A DNA stretch of 64,000 nucleotides from Rhizopus sp. PT2906 (Eukaryota; Mucoromycota; Mucoromycetes; Mucorales; Rhizopodaceae), in assembly GCA_025529335.1 (NCBI GenBank), contig JAMYHX010000054.1, positions 62,001-126,000 of the forward strand. The letters are read 5' to 3'. The translations under genes and the position numbers were made by a program. Of this stretch, positions 33,653 to 46,587 are shown one piece after another. The notes under the pieces were generated by a model. That model had not been told where the DNA came from. It worked only from the letters and a program-made list of their open reading frames with translations, and did no database searches. How positions within the stretch are numbered: position 1 is the first letter of the stretch; each line of letters starts with the position of its first letter.

Positions 33653-34810
33653 TAGATGCATGCTTTTTTCTTCTTTTTTTTTATCTTTTTAAGGCTTTGA
33701 TAGTTTTGTAATAAAACTTTCTTCTTTTCTGCCCAAAACGTGATTTTTTGTCTTTTATTGGTTCTAAGTTATTTGTAAGAGATAACTTATTATATGATCA
33801 AAATTATTGTCGTGAGCAAGTGGGGCCATTTTCAAGTACGTTTAAAAATTTTGGTGTTTTCTCTTATCGTTCATGAGCTTACATTGGTATTTGAATTATG
33901 GGCGCTTGAATAAAGAGGACATTTTGAAAAGCAATCTTAAAATGATCTCTTTGGATAACGGGAAAATGCAAAAAAGAAATAAACAATGGGCAACAACAAT
34001 ATCAAATCACTACCAAGTAAGGAATATGACTATCTATAATTTATTTTGGATAGTAGAAGGCATTCACCAACAGATGATAGCCTTAGTCTCTAAAGTGGAA
34101 TAATTGATAACATGAGCGTATGAAGAACAAGTATCCATATAGCATAAGCTATTCTTCATTTACTCCTTTTCAGGTAAATAGCAGAGTATAATTGCATTGT
34201 AAGACATCTCTCTCTAATAGTCTGCTACATTGCATAGTTACCAATAATCCCATTCAAGATTTCCAGGGCTGACAAAGTCAACCGCGCACTTGAGTGCTTC
34301 TGTGCAGTTGTAAACTTGAAGTGGTCACTAACTAGAATATAAACAGGGCCATCACTATTCTGGAGTATCTTCCAAGGCTGTGTTTCGAGTAGCAATAGTT
34401 CTTAATCATTAAGGTACAATGATTGACTGTGGATTGGGTGTCAAGTTTTCAGGAGCTTTTGATGACCCTTATTTAGTCATTTTGGAAGTGCTTCAGGATC
34501 TTTTTATGCAAGTATATTTCAGATGGCAGTTGCGCGATTGGTATTAGCAGTCTTGCCAGCATAGTATATAAGATTAACTGCACAAGTAATATCACAATAG
34601 AGGTTGGTTTTTTCAGACGAGTACGAGATAATCATCTTGGGCCTAAAGACTGAAAAGAGGAATTCATCTGGTAAGTGATTAGCCAAACTATGGTAAAATG
34701 TTTACCCTCTATTCCCTGTTGTTACACCCTTATCCTTTTCTCTTCTGCTTGTAAAATGTAGACCGATATTAACGACGATTATGATTGTGATATATTTAAT
34801 TACTATACGC
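33653..34810. other. Gene-poor region, nothing supported
   Basis: AT-rich DNA with a 76-residue frame at 33873-34103 that has no recognised motif and uneven composition. It may include further decayed element sequence but I cannot assign it. Confidence 0.3.
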
Positions 34811-34817
34811 TCATTTT

Positions 34818-36472
34818 TATAGTAAAGCAATGGACCTTCCAAGTCTGCATAAACTATTTCAAATGGCGCTCAAAACAGGATGGGTTGCTAAGGTACGCGA
34901 CATACTTTACATAGTTTCCTTGTTGTCATGAATACTCGTGTATCATGAATGAGAGGTATTATCAGTATATGATTTACCGGGCGGTGAGAAAGGGTGTTGT
35001 CAATGAAAAAGAATATGAATACATGAATGCATGAAATGGATAAAAATTAGCCTTATATGGAGATAAAATAGTAGAAGTATAACTCAATAAGCCTTAGAGA
35101 GAAACAATGTGATGGTAGAGCAGTTCACCACTGTAATAACGGGTGTTGTCATTTAGTTGATCAAGTGTAGCGTCGCAATCAACAGTAAGTCACTGCTAGA
35201 AACCCCATTTTCAATTCATTTGCTCACTATAAAAAGACCAAAGTGCATCATATCTGCCCTCACGATTGAGAGCTCCTCTGATACCTGTCGAAGCATTTCT
35301 CGTATTAGATAAAGAGGGTTGCATGTACAGGAACCTTCAAATGGTTTATTAGAAAAGAGTGATTGTGGAAAATTATATATCAAGAGTTGAATGAAGCTAG
35401 AGGAAGACCACGAGCTTGATATCTTTGGAAAACCTTGTATGATTGCCATTCCACATGGAACAGGCGAGTGTAAGAAGATCGGATACCAGCTAGTCATCAC
35501 CTAAGTAAAGGCGGCGATGTATGAAAGTAGCAGAGTTGTATATTAGAAAGGTCGACCAATTCATTCAAAAATTCAGTATATACCCAGCATTTATGCTATA
35601 TTTTGAAAACTATTACTTAGAGCACGAACGCTTCTTTGAGTTGGTCAGTGCCTACTAAATACAAATTTTCACCAATATGGAAACCAACAACTATATTGAG
35701 AATTGGTACAACCAATTGAAGACTAACTATTTACAAAGAAATAGGAATAGAAGGCTGGATCGTCTAATCTTTATCTTGGTTGATGATGTTCATACCGATT
35801 TTATGTAAAATACCGCAAGGACGGCTGTTAATATCCGATGTATGAACTCAGAGACTAGAGAGACAGCAGAAGAGATCAATGAGTTGGCATTAGAAGATAT
35901 GGTGCAGGTGTATATCGATGAAAAGATTTGTTATATTATCGTCTTTCACGACGGAAGTTGTATATGATATATCAACTGAGCAAGGAGTGATGACTACATG
36001 TAGCTGTATAGGCCATCAACGAAATAGGTGTGCCTGTAAATATGTGTATTCGGTTTATCACTTCAATAAAAGTTGCGCGGTTCACAGCCAAGGTAGATTG
36101 TCGCAATAGTAACACGAGAAATGTTATAGTGTACTAACGACATTACTTAGAAATTGATTCTAGTTTGAGGGTTCATACGATGAGTGAGACAGCACTTATC
36201 CAGAATACTGCAGAGAATTATCATAGTGAAGCAGTTGCTGATAGCTCTGATGTGCTTCAATCAGAAGTACCATCCGAAACTGGAGATAGAACGGATGAGG
36301 TGTTGACAAGCATCACGAACGTATGCAGACAAGTTTTAGAAAGTCATATGCATTTAACTTTGAAAATAACAACAAGCTGTTACAAATATATAATGAACTA
36401 AAACAATTGTTATCAGCTAATGAAGAGATGCAGCTTACAAAAGGAATTGCCACGTCAGAGCGGGCATCTAAA
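34818..36472 (+). pseudogene. MULE-type transposase relic with SWIM-like finger
   Basis: Scattered + strand frames match a Mucorales Mutator-like (MULE) transposase. They are SKAMDLPSLHKLFQMALKTG near 34824; EHERFFELVSAY near 35620; METNNYIENWYNQLKTNYLQ with RNRRLDRLIFILVDDVHTDF at 35677-35806; then SSFTTEVVYDISTEQG and the finger CSCIGHQRNRCACKY near 35930-36040. The last position is Cys where SWIM fingers have His. The C-terminal part shifts frame near 36350 and ends at about 36472 with ANEEMQLTKGIATSERASK. Stops and frameshifts throughout show that it is dead. Terminal repeats were not found by eye. Confidence 0.65.
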
Positions 36473-36557
36473 TAAACAGCCGAAATCAATTTGGTGAAGT
36501 GCTGTATATATATCTCTCTCTCTCTTTTTATTAATTGTACAAGATTGATACATCAAT

Positions 36558-37820
36558 ATGGCAAGCTCTTTTAAAGAAACTCGCTTTTGTAGTTGATGAC
36601 TTATTTATATATTTAGGCAACTCAAACTATTGAAACTAATCATGAGGACATGATTGTAAAGTATATAAAACGCGCATTTTTATTATATATTAATATTAAT
36701 ATCATGACAGCATGATGCTCAACTTGATTATTACTCTCGACGCTTAGCTACTGCTTCATCTGATCACACCATCAAGATATTTAATGTCGATGGAGACAAT
36801 CATACATTAACCCATACGATCACTGAGTAATTATGATAAAGAAAAAGAAAGAAAAGAAAGCTAACACTTTTGAAAAATAGCAATACAGCTCCTGTATGGC
36901 AAGTTACTTGGGCTCATCCAAAGTTTGGCACAATCTTGGCATCTTGTGCTTATGATGGTCGTGTTCTTATATTTAAGGAACAAAATGGTACTTGGACAAA
37001 GATTCACGAAAATAACAAACACACAGCTTCAGGTATAAAGTAGTTTTTTTTTTTTTTAAAAAAAAAAGAGGAATGTTGACTAATCATTATTTATCAGTAA
37101 ACTCTGTTGCTTGGGCGCCTCATGAGCTTGGCGCCATTTTAGCATGCGCTTCTTCTGATGGAAAAGTATCTATTCATGAATATAAAGGTAAGTCAACAAA
37201 AGAGAAAAAGGAGAAAAGTGAATGTTACAAAATGATTAACACTTGAAAAAGACAATGGATCTTGGGAAACGCAAATGATAGATGCTCACGGTATTGGATG
37301 TAATGCGGTTACTTGGGCACCAGCTGCTATCCCTGGTAGCTTAGTTCAAGCCAGTGGCGGAAATCCGAATGTAAATGTAGTTAAAAAGATTGTTTCAGCA
37401 GGTTGCGATAACTTGATTAAAATCTGGGGATACAAGTAATATAAAAGTAGCTTGATAGTCATATTTTAACACATTTTTTATAGAGAAGAGACAAAGACTT
37501 GGTATGAGGAAGAAACTTTAGATGGACACTCTGACTGGGTTAGAGATGTTGCTTGGGCACCCAATGTAGGACTTCCCAAGAGCTACTTGGCTAGCTGCTC
37601 ACAAGATAAGTCAGTTTTGATATGGACTCAAGAGCATCCTAAAGCTGAATGGACTCATAAAACACTGGGTGAAAAATTCCCTGATGTTGTCTGGCGTGTT
37701 AGCTGGTCATTATCTGGGAACGTTTTGGCTGTCTCATGCGGTGATAATAAGGTTACTTTATGGAAAGAATCTTCCAAGGGAGATTGGGAACTTCTTCAAA
37801 CTGTGGAAGAAAATGCTTAA
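36558..37820 (+). CDS. SEC13: Sec13 (COPII coat and nuclear pore WD40 protein)
   Basis: Exons 36617-36655, 36711-36826, 36881-37032, 37098-37187, 37252-37435 and 37484-37820 join in phase and encode a six-bladed WD40 protein (306 residues with the initial Met). Family landmarks are [20 protein letters not shown], the blades ending VLIFKE, VSIHEY, LIKIWGY, VLIWTQ and VTLWKES, and [20 protein letters not shown]. Sec13 pairs with Sec31 in the COPII outer coat and with Nup145C-type nucleoporins. The first exon seen opens directly with ATQTIE, so the Met must be upstream. The only fitting codon is the ATG at 36558-36560, followed by GCAAGC. This implies a GC-AG intron at 36561-36616. Confidence 0.93.
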
Positions 37821-38016
37821 ACTTTTATAAACATAACTATTGTCAATACCTTTTACTGTAACCTTTTTTCCCTGTCTTTTTTAATAAAAAGCTTTTTCCT
37901 CTCCAGTGTATCCAGAATAGGTCATGCATCGTCGCTTTAATGATCAGTGTTGATCCCTTACTTCTGTTGTTACTGACATTCCTTAATTAGGAAAATTGTA
38001 ACACAAGTATTATTAG

Positions 38017-39906
38017 ATGCTGAACAACTTTTTAAGTCAATTTTGGTTTTCTAATCCACTATCCATGGCAGTTGACATACCTTATCAAAGAGTTCACAAC
38101 GGCCAAAATGAGCTAAAAGGCAGCTTACTCTTCAAGTATAGACTGGCAAAAGCTTTGACAATGGGAAGCTTGATTGCTATAGTCTTGATGGCAGCTTATT
38201 CTCTATTCTATTCAAGTAATAAAAACACAATACAGTCCATATAATTGACATACTCAGATTCTTATTGACTCTAGATGTTGTGTACGATAAGGATAATACA
38301 AACATTAGCGAGCAAGATAACACCCTGCCTGTCACTTTTACTCCTCAAGAAGGCCGTTGTCATTTACCAAGAGAAATACTCATAGAGCGTCCTACAGACG
38401 GATCTTATGCACCACCGTCTCCACACAACTCTTTATTGCGTGCTGTAAGCTATGCCTCTAATGAAGAATATCAGGATTACTGCAAAAAATATGACGAGAG
38501 TAAAGGAGGGTATACAGACGAATGGAAATATAATGAGAATGGAGAATGCGGTAATTGGCAAGAGGAATATATCAAGCTTCATCAAAGAAATATGGCAATG
38601 TTGGAGAAGTACAAGAAAGGAGAATTTCCAAAGAATATAGATTTTGAAAATAGACCCAAGTTTATCTCTTATCTCTGTAAAGAAGTACCTGTGAATAGTA
38701 ACAGAGGATGTGGTGGACTGGCGGACAGAATGGGTGGTAAGGAGCAGCATCGTTTACTAACACCATATGCAATGGCTCATTATATGATTCTAGGCATGAT
38801 CTCAACCTTTTTTTATGCTTTGCTAACTGACAGAGCATATCTACTGCATTGGCATGAAATGAACCCTTTACCTTTGGAGGATGTTTGGGAGCAGCCACAC
38901 ATCAAATGGTCACATGATCCAAAGGAAATGGAGGATTTGTTTAGAGATGACGAAAACCCGTTACTAGGATATCAAAATGTAGATATTCTGAATAGAAAGT
39001 ATGATGATCTTACACATACCATGTTTCCTGATGGCGGAAATACCGATTTTAAAGAATTATGGAATGAAACTGTAAGGACATATAACACATTCTATTAGAA
39101 AACGAATTAATTTCTTTTTTATAAAGTATGTCGAAGTACGATCCAACCGTGGCTTTATCATTCGCACCTTTCAACTATCTTCAAAGTATAGAAAGCAGCT
39201 AAATAGTATGGGCTTAACAAAAGAAAACACGTTCAAGTGCATCACCAATTTTCTGTTTCGTCCAACCATTGGATCGCGTCGTTTCCTCAATGCTTATAAA
39301 AACTTATTTGAAATGAAAAGCATTCTTAGTATTGGTATCCAGGTCAGAACAGATGACAATGCTCTTGCCAATCCTCAGCACGATATGAACGGATTGAAGA
39401 AATGGGGACACTTTTTAAAGTGTGCAGGCGAACTGGCCGATTTCAAGAGAGAACCACACCACAAACATGTTGTTTTCTTCCTAGTAACAGATTCTCATCA
39501 TTTACGCGATGAATTTGTATCACTTAATGACAAGAAAGATCTGGCTAGAGAATACTTGAGCGAAAGTATTGTCCAATCCTCTAGTTTTGTCGTTACTGGA
39601 TTGCCTATTGAACATATTGAACCTGAACAAGTAGCAAAGTACATTGAGGTTGAGAATCCAAAGGAAGTCAACAAGGCTACAATGCAACCTGGTGTCAACA
39701 GTGCCTACATGGAAAATTGGCTTCTTGGTCTTACACAATATCGGGTTATCTCAGTACAGGGTTATGGTAAGATGGCTGCTTTTTACTCAGGAAATGACAA
39801 GACTTCGATTTCTATGCCAAAGATCGGTAGAACTCCTCCTATTTGCTCTGTGGATTCATCATTTGTTACATTTAACTGGTTAAGTACTCAGTGGAGTTTG
39901 GGTTAA
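38017..39906 (+). CDS. GT37-like fucosyltransferase, type II membrane protein
   Basis: Exons 38017-38215, 38275-38736, 38794-39071 and 39127-39906 join to about 572 residues. The 57-nt in-frame segment 38737-38793 (GTAAGG...TTCTAG) interrupts the conserved block GCGGLADRMG|GMISTF and is an intron. A short cytosolic tail precedes one membrane helix (MGSLIAIVLMAAYSLFY), as in Golgi glycosyltransferases. Blocks GLADRMGGMISTFFYALLTD and SIGIQVRTDD resemble plant xyloglucan fucosyltransferases and related GDP-fucose enzymes. Mucorales walls contain fucose-bearing polymers, so a wall role is a reasonable inference. The exact family needs a profile search. Confidence 0.65.
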
Positions 39907-39974
39907 GTTTGCATACAACTGTAAGCCACGATTATTACTATTTTTTTCTTTTTTTTTTTTTATATAATAAAGAC

Positions 39975-40505
39975 ATGTCTGTGGCAAATCAAATTGAACA
40001 AAGTACTTGACCTTCTTTCAGTTTTTCAACAAAGCTCTCATATAGTCTTTATATGTAGTTCTTGCTGAAAAAGAGCATTTAGCAGAGGAAATATTGATTA
40101 ACAAACAAGCTGTATGAAATGTCGGTTGATCATTCCAATACTGATGAACTACATCCTTAGGTTATTGATTTCGACAGAAAACGTAATTCTAATAGAGAAG
40201 CATTATCTCATATAAAAAAGACAGACGAAAAGAAATTATGGACATTCTTTGGCGATATGTTTATCAAGCTTCCAACAGATAAAACTAAAGAGTTAATACA
40301 GAAAGGTTATTGTTCTCATAAATAAGGCAGCATATCATCTAATATGTGAATAGATCAATCATTATTGGATGAAAAGATAGAAGAAGCAAGAAACAAAATG
40401 AAAGTAAACGCAGCAAAGATACAGGAAATTGAAGGCAAAAAGGACATGCATGGATTTAATTTAAGTGGAATAACAGCAACAGATTTATACAACAGCGTCA
40501 AGTAA
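39975..40505 (+). CDS. PDRG1-like prefoldin-family protein
   Basis: Four small exons (39975-40002, 40059-40111, 40161-40305, 40354-40505) join in phase to 125 residues. The protein reads EHLAEEILINKQAVIDFDRK, continues RNSNREALSHI, then KLWTFFGDMFIKLP, and ends in a coiled coil with LLDEKIEEARNKM. This is the p53 and DNA damage-regulated 1 (PDRG1) pattern, a beta-prefoldin-like subunit of the R2TP/prefoldin-like module that works with Rvb1/2 and PIH1. Two introns start with GTACTT and GTTATT, which are weak donors, but the joined protein matches the family without gaps. The stop overlaps the phospholipase D stop from the other strand. Confidence 0.85.
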
Positions 40506-43500
40506 AGATGACGAGCGGGGCTACAGTATTCGTGATCGAACCAGCTAATAAATTTTCATCCTTTAAATAATCTTTTGGAAACAGTACGATATGTCCTTGG
40601 ATCTTTTCTAGCTCTTGGCATATGTCCTCTTCTGTTAATGTAGGATCTGCTACATGTCCAGGATCATCTGGCATGAAGGCTCGATGTTGCTCATATGTGT
40701 GAATGGTATCATCAGGCACGCATCGAAACAGTTTTCGATATACCTTGGTATTTGTTGTTGCGCGCTTCATCCAAATATTTGTGTAGAATCGATCTGATAA
40801 TGGATCAAGCACAGCAGCATCATGACGCTTTAGATGACGATGTGACTTGAAGGTATCATAAAGACTATAGGTTCGACTAGCCCTATCCAGCATCTTGACG
40901 GGCTCATCTGCTTCGATTTGTCTTATATCTTCTGCGTTATTGCGTGACCGAGCTAAGCTTGGATATATGGTCAAGTGACGCGAGATGCCCAGTTCATTGA
41001 CCTCTCGCTCTACCGTGCCCTTTAGTAAATCTGACCATCTTTCAAAATTTAGTAGACCCAGATGCTCCTTCCAGAGCTGCATACGTAGAGTGTGAGCAAA
41101 TTTAGCCGCTTGATACTCTTTACCATTCATATACGATTGAACCATTTCAGTGTCTTCGACAAGCATTGCTACTTCCGAGTCTCTGTTGCCTAGCTGAGAT
41201 CTATCATTGATATTGGCTTCAAATAGATGAGTCAATGGCCACGTTTTTAAAAGCATCATATACCTGATCCCATCAATACAATTCTATCATCTACGATCAT
41301 TAACTTGCTGTGAATATACAATATTTCGGTAACATAGCTATATCTATCATCCATGGTTGGATAACTCTTTCGCCTAGGCGGGCTAGATGACGTTTGATTT
41401 GTTGGTACTCTATTAAGGTCATCAAATGGATTTTCTGCTCTTGGTGGCACCTTTAGCTTTGCATAATTTCTTAAACTAAACCAATTGATATACTGATCTG
41501 GATCAATTCCATACTGTCTTAGCTTTTCCATGATAGAATGACCGCCTCTGGATATAGTCGTATACTGGAAATGCATCACATTTCTATTCATATTATTAGA
41601 TATATATATATATATATAGTATGGTTGCATTTATTTACCTAGCAGAGTATGCCTCACTAGACGCCAAATCACCTTCAAAAGCAGGGATTAATGGCATAAT
41701 GATAAAGACGCGGAACTTTTCTCCTTTATCATGAGCTCGCTTTATACGTGAAACTAGTGCTTCGGCAATTTTGTTTCTTAGTAATTTGTCTTCAGTCGTT
41801 GTGCTAACTATTTATATTATCAGCAAGAAGCCAAAAGGAGATAATGAACATGACTTACTAAAGAATTGATTTTCGATATAAATAAAGTGCTTAGCATGAG
41901 TAATGCATTCCATATACGCATTATAAATTGAATGCTATGTTTATACAAGGTTATCATGATGTTTTATCTACAGGGACATCTTTGCTCTTACCTCACGTTC
42001 AATGTCGCTACTCCATCTTGAAGAACTTCTCAATAACTGCACTTTACATGTTCCCGAAAATTTGCTTTCATCTCTTGCTGCAACGTACTCTCCCTTGGGC
42101 ATCAAAAAAGGAACAGCTCGTCGATGCATACTTTTGGTAGTCTTCAAAAAGTTCCATCGTTGGATGAAATGTCTTGATATATCACGAGCAATAGGGCCAA
42201 CCTATAAAATTGCAAAATGAGCCTTCACTTTTTTTTAAACAAGTCTTGTACTTACTACACCAAGTGTAACATCATGCCATGGCATTCGAGGGGTAGTAGC
42301 TCTGTTGACAAGGGTTCTGTCATACTGAGCTACGTTAATAAAGTCCTTAACTCTTGGATTTGAATAATCTTGTCCAGGAAACACTTCACGGTCATGTCCT
42401 TCTGCAGGAAAATCAGAAAGAGAGTGAGCATGTGTGTCATATCGTCTAATAAACCAAGATGTTAGAACATAATTGATCTATATTATAATCCTTTTATCTA
42501 ACCCAAAACATAAATCAAGCCCTCCAATAAATGCCAATCTATTATCAACCACTACAATTTTCTACAACACAGTCAACGGACACTTTTCAGATAGATGCCC
42601 TCTAGATGTTTACCTCATGATGTGACCAGAATAGGACAGTGTCGTTTTTACCCAAGCTATGATCCGGATGTCTTTGTACTTGTAGAATATGAATTATTTA
42701 AAATGATGACTCAGTCATATTCACTTACCGATTATATTTGGATGCAAGTTTTGAAGTGTTTGCTTTGTATGTACAGAATCAATGGTTAAAGCAAGTGACA
42801 TTTCTTTATAGACAACAACATAGATCTTAACGCCTTCGATTGCTTTTCGCTTCAATAATCTGTCGAGTCTAAAATCTTCATTTTCTTCTGGAGGTCTTCT
42901 CAGATACTACTTTTATGATTTAATTCGTACAATTTACGTATAATAATCATTTTGTATTTATGTTACCAGTTCGGGTGACAGCCACCAGTCAGCGATATAT
43001 ATTTCAACTTTGGCAGACAAAATAGCTTCAGCCACAGCATTGAAGTGATCTAAAGTAGAGGGCAAAAAAAGAGAATGAAAATGAGCAAAAAAGAGAAACA
43101 GAATGAATATAAAAAAAAGGCTGTTTATTACTTTCAGCGTCAACAAACCATTTCACTTTTGCATTATGACGAATTGGGGCAAACGATGCAAAACGATGAT
43201 GATATACCCAAGGACTTTCACTCTTTACCTTTTCAATACTATCAATCCATTGATCTATTTCTCTTTTTGTTCCTTTAATCTCTATTTCTCTTGACTGATT
43301 ACGTATCTTGATGTGATAATTTCCTAAATAAACTCGAGGTTCCAATACCTCAAAGCGAAGTGAACTATCAAACAAGAGAACGTCTGTTGGTTCTGAGGAG
43401 GCTGCATCTTTACTAAAGGCCATGTATGAGTCACGTAAGATGATCCATTCTGTTGTCCATCTTTTTGTGATTCTTGAGATGCAAAAGCATTTGGGTGCTA

Positions 43501-44712
43501 CATGTCGAATACGGTTCTTCAGATAGCCTTCCTTACCTTTCCATCCCATATCATGTGCAATACTGATGGCTGATAACTCAAGAAACTCACAAATGTCATA
43601 GCTTGCTGTGACATGTGCACGTAAGAGAAGAGATCTGAGGTAATTTGTCAAAGTAGCGCGTCGGTTATAGTTGGTCTGTTTGCTTTCAAAAAGGCCAATG
43701 GTCGATTTGGCTGTATCCAGCAAATTGGATAGCTGATTTGGAAAATTGGGCGGATCAGGAACGTAGTCGTACAAGTTTGACTTGACTTTGAGTTTAAAGT
43801 GAAGTGCCATAAAATCAGCAATGTTTCGACGAATAACCCACTTGACATCGCCATATTGTAATTCTACTCGAAACACCCACTGGTTGATACCATCAACATA
43901 TTCAGAGTCGGTCACTGTGGCCTACGAGTTTGTTAGTATCATAAAAGAGTATACCTGCATTATTTACATAAATACACTGCAGTAATATGGGTGGCTATAT
44001 ACAACAAGAGTTAGCACAATATGACATATACTTGCTTTTTTTTCAAAAGTAAGCTTACTAATTTTCTTCCGTATTCATCTCTTGCAAATGCGGTAAACAC
44101 AGGATCAAATGCGGGAGGATAATAAGTGGCTAAAGTGTGGGATGGGCCTAGAATGGGCTGTACTACAACAGGCTGATGACTTGTTAGGTTAGCAATAAAC
44201 TTCAATTTATCGATTGTTCTGTCCCATTTGTCTTTTATTCGACCTTCTTCGGGAGGAGCGACTGTTCTATAATAATCGCTGATATCTCGCCTATTTTCCT
44301 GTTGGTGTTGGTGTTGTTGTTCAGGAAAAGGATGAGTGAAATAATCACTAGTTTCTTTTTCAGGAGTCATTGCTTTCGAAAGGTCAGCAGCCGATGGTAG
44401 CCTTTCTTCTTCTTCCCCAGGCTTGATATCGATGATACTTTTTGCAGTGGAGCTACTGTAGGCTTCATCTAGAGTTGTATCTTCACTAGAAGCTTTACTT
44501 TTCATGAGTTCAAATGTGTCTCGATCATTGTAAACAGAGTCATCATCTCCATGAAAATAAGCAGGTGGAATGAGAAAGGATATACGATCAAGTACACGAG
44601 TCCAAGGTCGTTCTGGTATATGACGTGGTAGTTCTTCAAACTGCTGCTGATACTGTTGTTGCTTATTATAGCGATTAAAATAGTCTGCTGTATCAGCTAT
44701 TGGATTCGACAT
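40498..44712 (-). CDS. Phospholipase D with PX and PH domains
   Basis: About 13 exons; those I fixed are 44059-44712, 43968-43994 (27 bp), 43132-43921 and 42967-43049. The last exon ends at 40498. After a disordered N-terminus comes a PX domain (WVFRVELQYGDVKWVIRRNI), then a PH domain (RWTTEWIILRDSYMAF), then the catalytic halves. HKD motif 1 is HHEKIVVVDN, with an intron between HHE and K. HKD motif 2 is YIHSKLMIVDDRIVLMGSG, followed by ANINDRSQLGNRDSE. IYIADWWLSPEL and VHTKQTLQNLHPNI are also typical. The enzyme hydrolyses phosphatidylcholine to phosphatidic acid and choline in signalling and membrane traffic. Both HKD motifs keep His, Lys and Asp, so it should be active. Confidence 0.93.
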
Positions 44713-46032
44713 GGAGTTAAAAAAAGGAACGATAGGGGGAACAGGCAGAGAGAATATATAAATTACTTGGGTGATACAAGCAAATATTGCCCTCTCTTTT
44801 TTTTAGTCTTTTTTTTTTTTAACAATATTAGCATTTACCACGCTTAATTAATAGCTTTTCTCTGTACACGTTATTAGAACAATGGACTGACCTAAGCCAT
44901 ATTTATGAGTAAAACATAAATTTATTGTAAAGAAGAACAGCTTCATACTGATTCCCTCTTTCTGATATTAAGAGGATTCACAGTAAGAAAGCTCCCTTTT
45001 TAATGATTCGAATGCAGTAGAAATCTTGTATTTGTTGTCAAGCTATCTGTAACATTTGAAGCAAGTTACGCTTATCTTGTATTCATCAGCAGGTGTTACT
45101 CTAGCTCTTTGTGTGTTCAACTGCTGTGTCTAAAGCAGATTTTGACATGTAGTTGTCGGAAGGTATTTGTCGTGAACGGTTATTAGACACCACTTGTACG
45201 TAATGACAAACGGGAGCTATTGATGGCTGGCATTTTGTCGTACGTGGGTTGATTACTGGTGTGTTGTCTTTTTTTTTCAGCTCTGCTTTTCTAAATGCTT
45301 ATTTATATTCACAATTGAAGAATTAATAATGCCTCTTTTGATTGTTGTCAGGTCATGTTAAGGACTAAAGTAAGGTTTTGTAACCTGTAAAGACAGGTTT
45401 ACTTGGCAGAAGGAAAAACGTCATGATGCTACTTGTTGTAGTAGATGTGCTAGTTTAGTATCTAGCAACACCGTATCACTGTCATTTTATTGAGCATGGA
45501 ATTATCGGTATCCCTTAGTCCTATGTACGCTACTGATAATAATGCTGCACTCTGTACTAGGATCAATTACTCTATCGACATTGATGATACCTGTTAGTTC
45601 TTTGTATAATGAGTACAGCCCTCCTTTAGAGGTTGATTCTTTTTAAACAGCCATGAAGAACAACTAGACAAACATAACAAAGTAAAGTGAAGTCATCAGT
45701 AAGACTTGATCTTGGATAAAAGCTAATGTTGTACAAATCACTACACAATGCCCATTGACCTGCATACAAAAAAAAAAAAGATCAGATAATTGCTAAACAA
45801 TCATTTATTGTAATTAAGAAAAAAAAAAAGCCATCACCCTTATTTTATAAAACTCGGCAAGATAGGAAAACAATGATTTATGATGATAAAATGATAACCA
45901 CTCATCGAGAAACATTTGAAGGCTAAATGTGAGTTGCATGTGAGTGGGGTTGTTCATTATCAAAATTCCTTTATAAATATTTTACTATTTTCTTTTTTTC
46001 TTTTCTTTTCATTTAAACTTTTTCTTATTCTA
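44713..46032. other. Intergenic region, no gene seen
   Basis: A 1.3-kb gap between the PLD start and a small membrane-protein gene. There are T-rich tracts near the PLD start and several A-runs, but no frame with recognisable content. Confidence 0.4.
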
Positions 46033-46587
46033 ATGATATCAAGCTGGGAGCTGTCTTCATTAACAATAGGTATAATCATTATTTCTACTGTTGCTGGAAT
46101 AGCCATCATTTCTTTACTGTTTATATTTTTAAAAATACGAAAAAAGAGAGGGAACTGTGATGTCGAACAACAAAAGAGAATTAAAACCACTATAACCAAC
46201 ACGACTGCTTCCATGATCAATGGTAGTAGTAGTAATCATCATCAACGTTATCCTTCATCTTCAGCACCCATCACTTCTTCACTTGATTCACATGATATAT
46301 TCTCTTCTCTACTTGAATATCCTCCTAGTGTGATACCTCCATCAAGCAATAACAATAGCATTCATAATGTAGAAAATGATCCAATTTCACTTTCTTTAGC
46401 GAGGCAAAGCATGGAAGAAAGAGCTGGTTATTATAGAAATCCTTCTAGAAATCCTGTTCCATATTATAATCATTCATCTCATTCTTCTTCCAGTTCCAAT
46501 AACTGTTTAGTCATACGCGAAGAAGAAGAAGACGAAGATTTAAAAGTCATTCAAAGGTGGTCTCAATCATCCTATCATGTCTGGTAG
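46033..46587 (+). CDS. Small single-pass membrane protein, unknown function
   Basis: A 184-residue open frame if translation starts at 46033 (MISSWELSSL). The longer frame from 45916 would add a Phe/Leu-rich run encoded by T-rich leader DNA. One membrane helix (IGIIIISTVAGIAIISLLFI) is followed by a basic stop-transfer patch (RKKRG), which suggests an outside-in topology with a cytosolic tail. The tail is rich in Ser, Asn and His, with proline clusters and an acidic EEEEDEDL segment near the end. No domain is recognised. It could be a wall-stress sensor-like or adaptor protein, but nothing proves that. Confidence 0.55.
   Translation: MISSWELSSLTIGIIIISTVAGIAIISLLFIFLKIRKKRGNCDVEQQKRIKTTITNTTASMINGSSSNHHQRYPSSSAPITSSLDSHDIFSSLLEYPPSVIPPSSNNNSIHNVENDPISLSLARQSMEERAGYYRNPSRNPVPYYNHSSHSSSSSNNCLVIREEEEDEDLKVIQRWSQSSYHVW

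Noticed and set aside
35216..35500. 94-residue minus-strand frame
   Set aside because: It lies antisense to the MULE relic and has no motif of its own.
40121..40321. Separate small gene starting at the ATG near 40119
   Set aside because: That ATG falls in an intron. Joining exons from 39975 gives a complete PDRG1-like protein.
45916..46032. Upstream start for the small membrane protein
   Set aside because: The extra 39 residues come from a T-rich tract and add an implausible Phe-rich segment.
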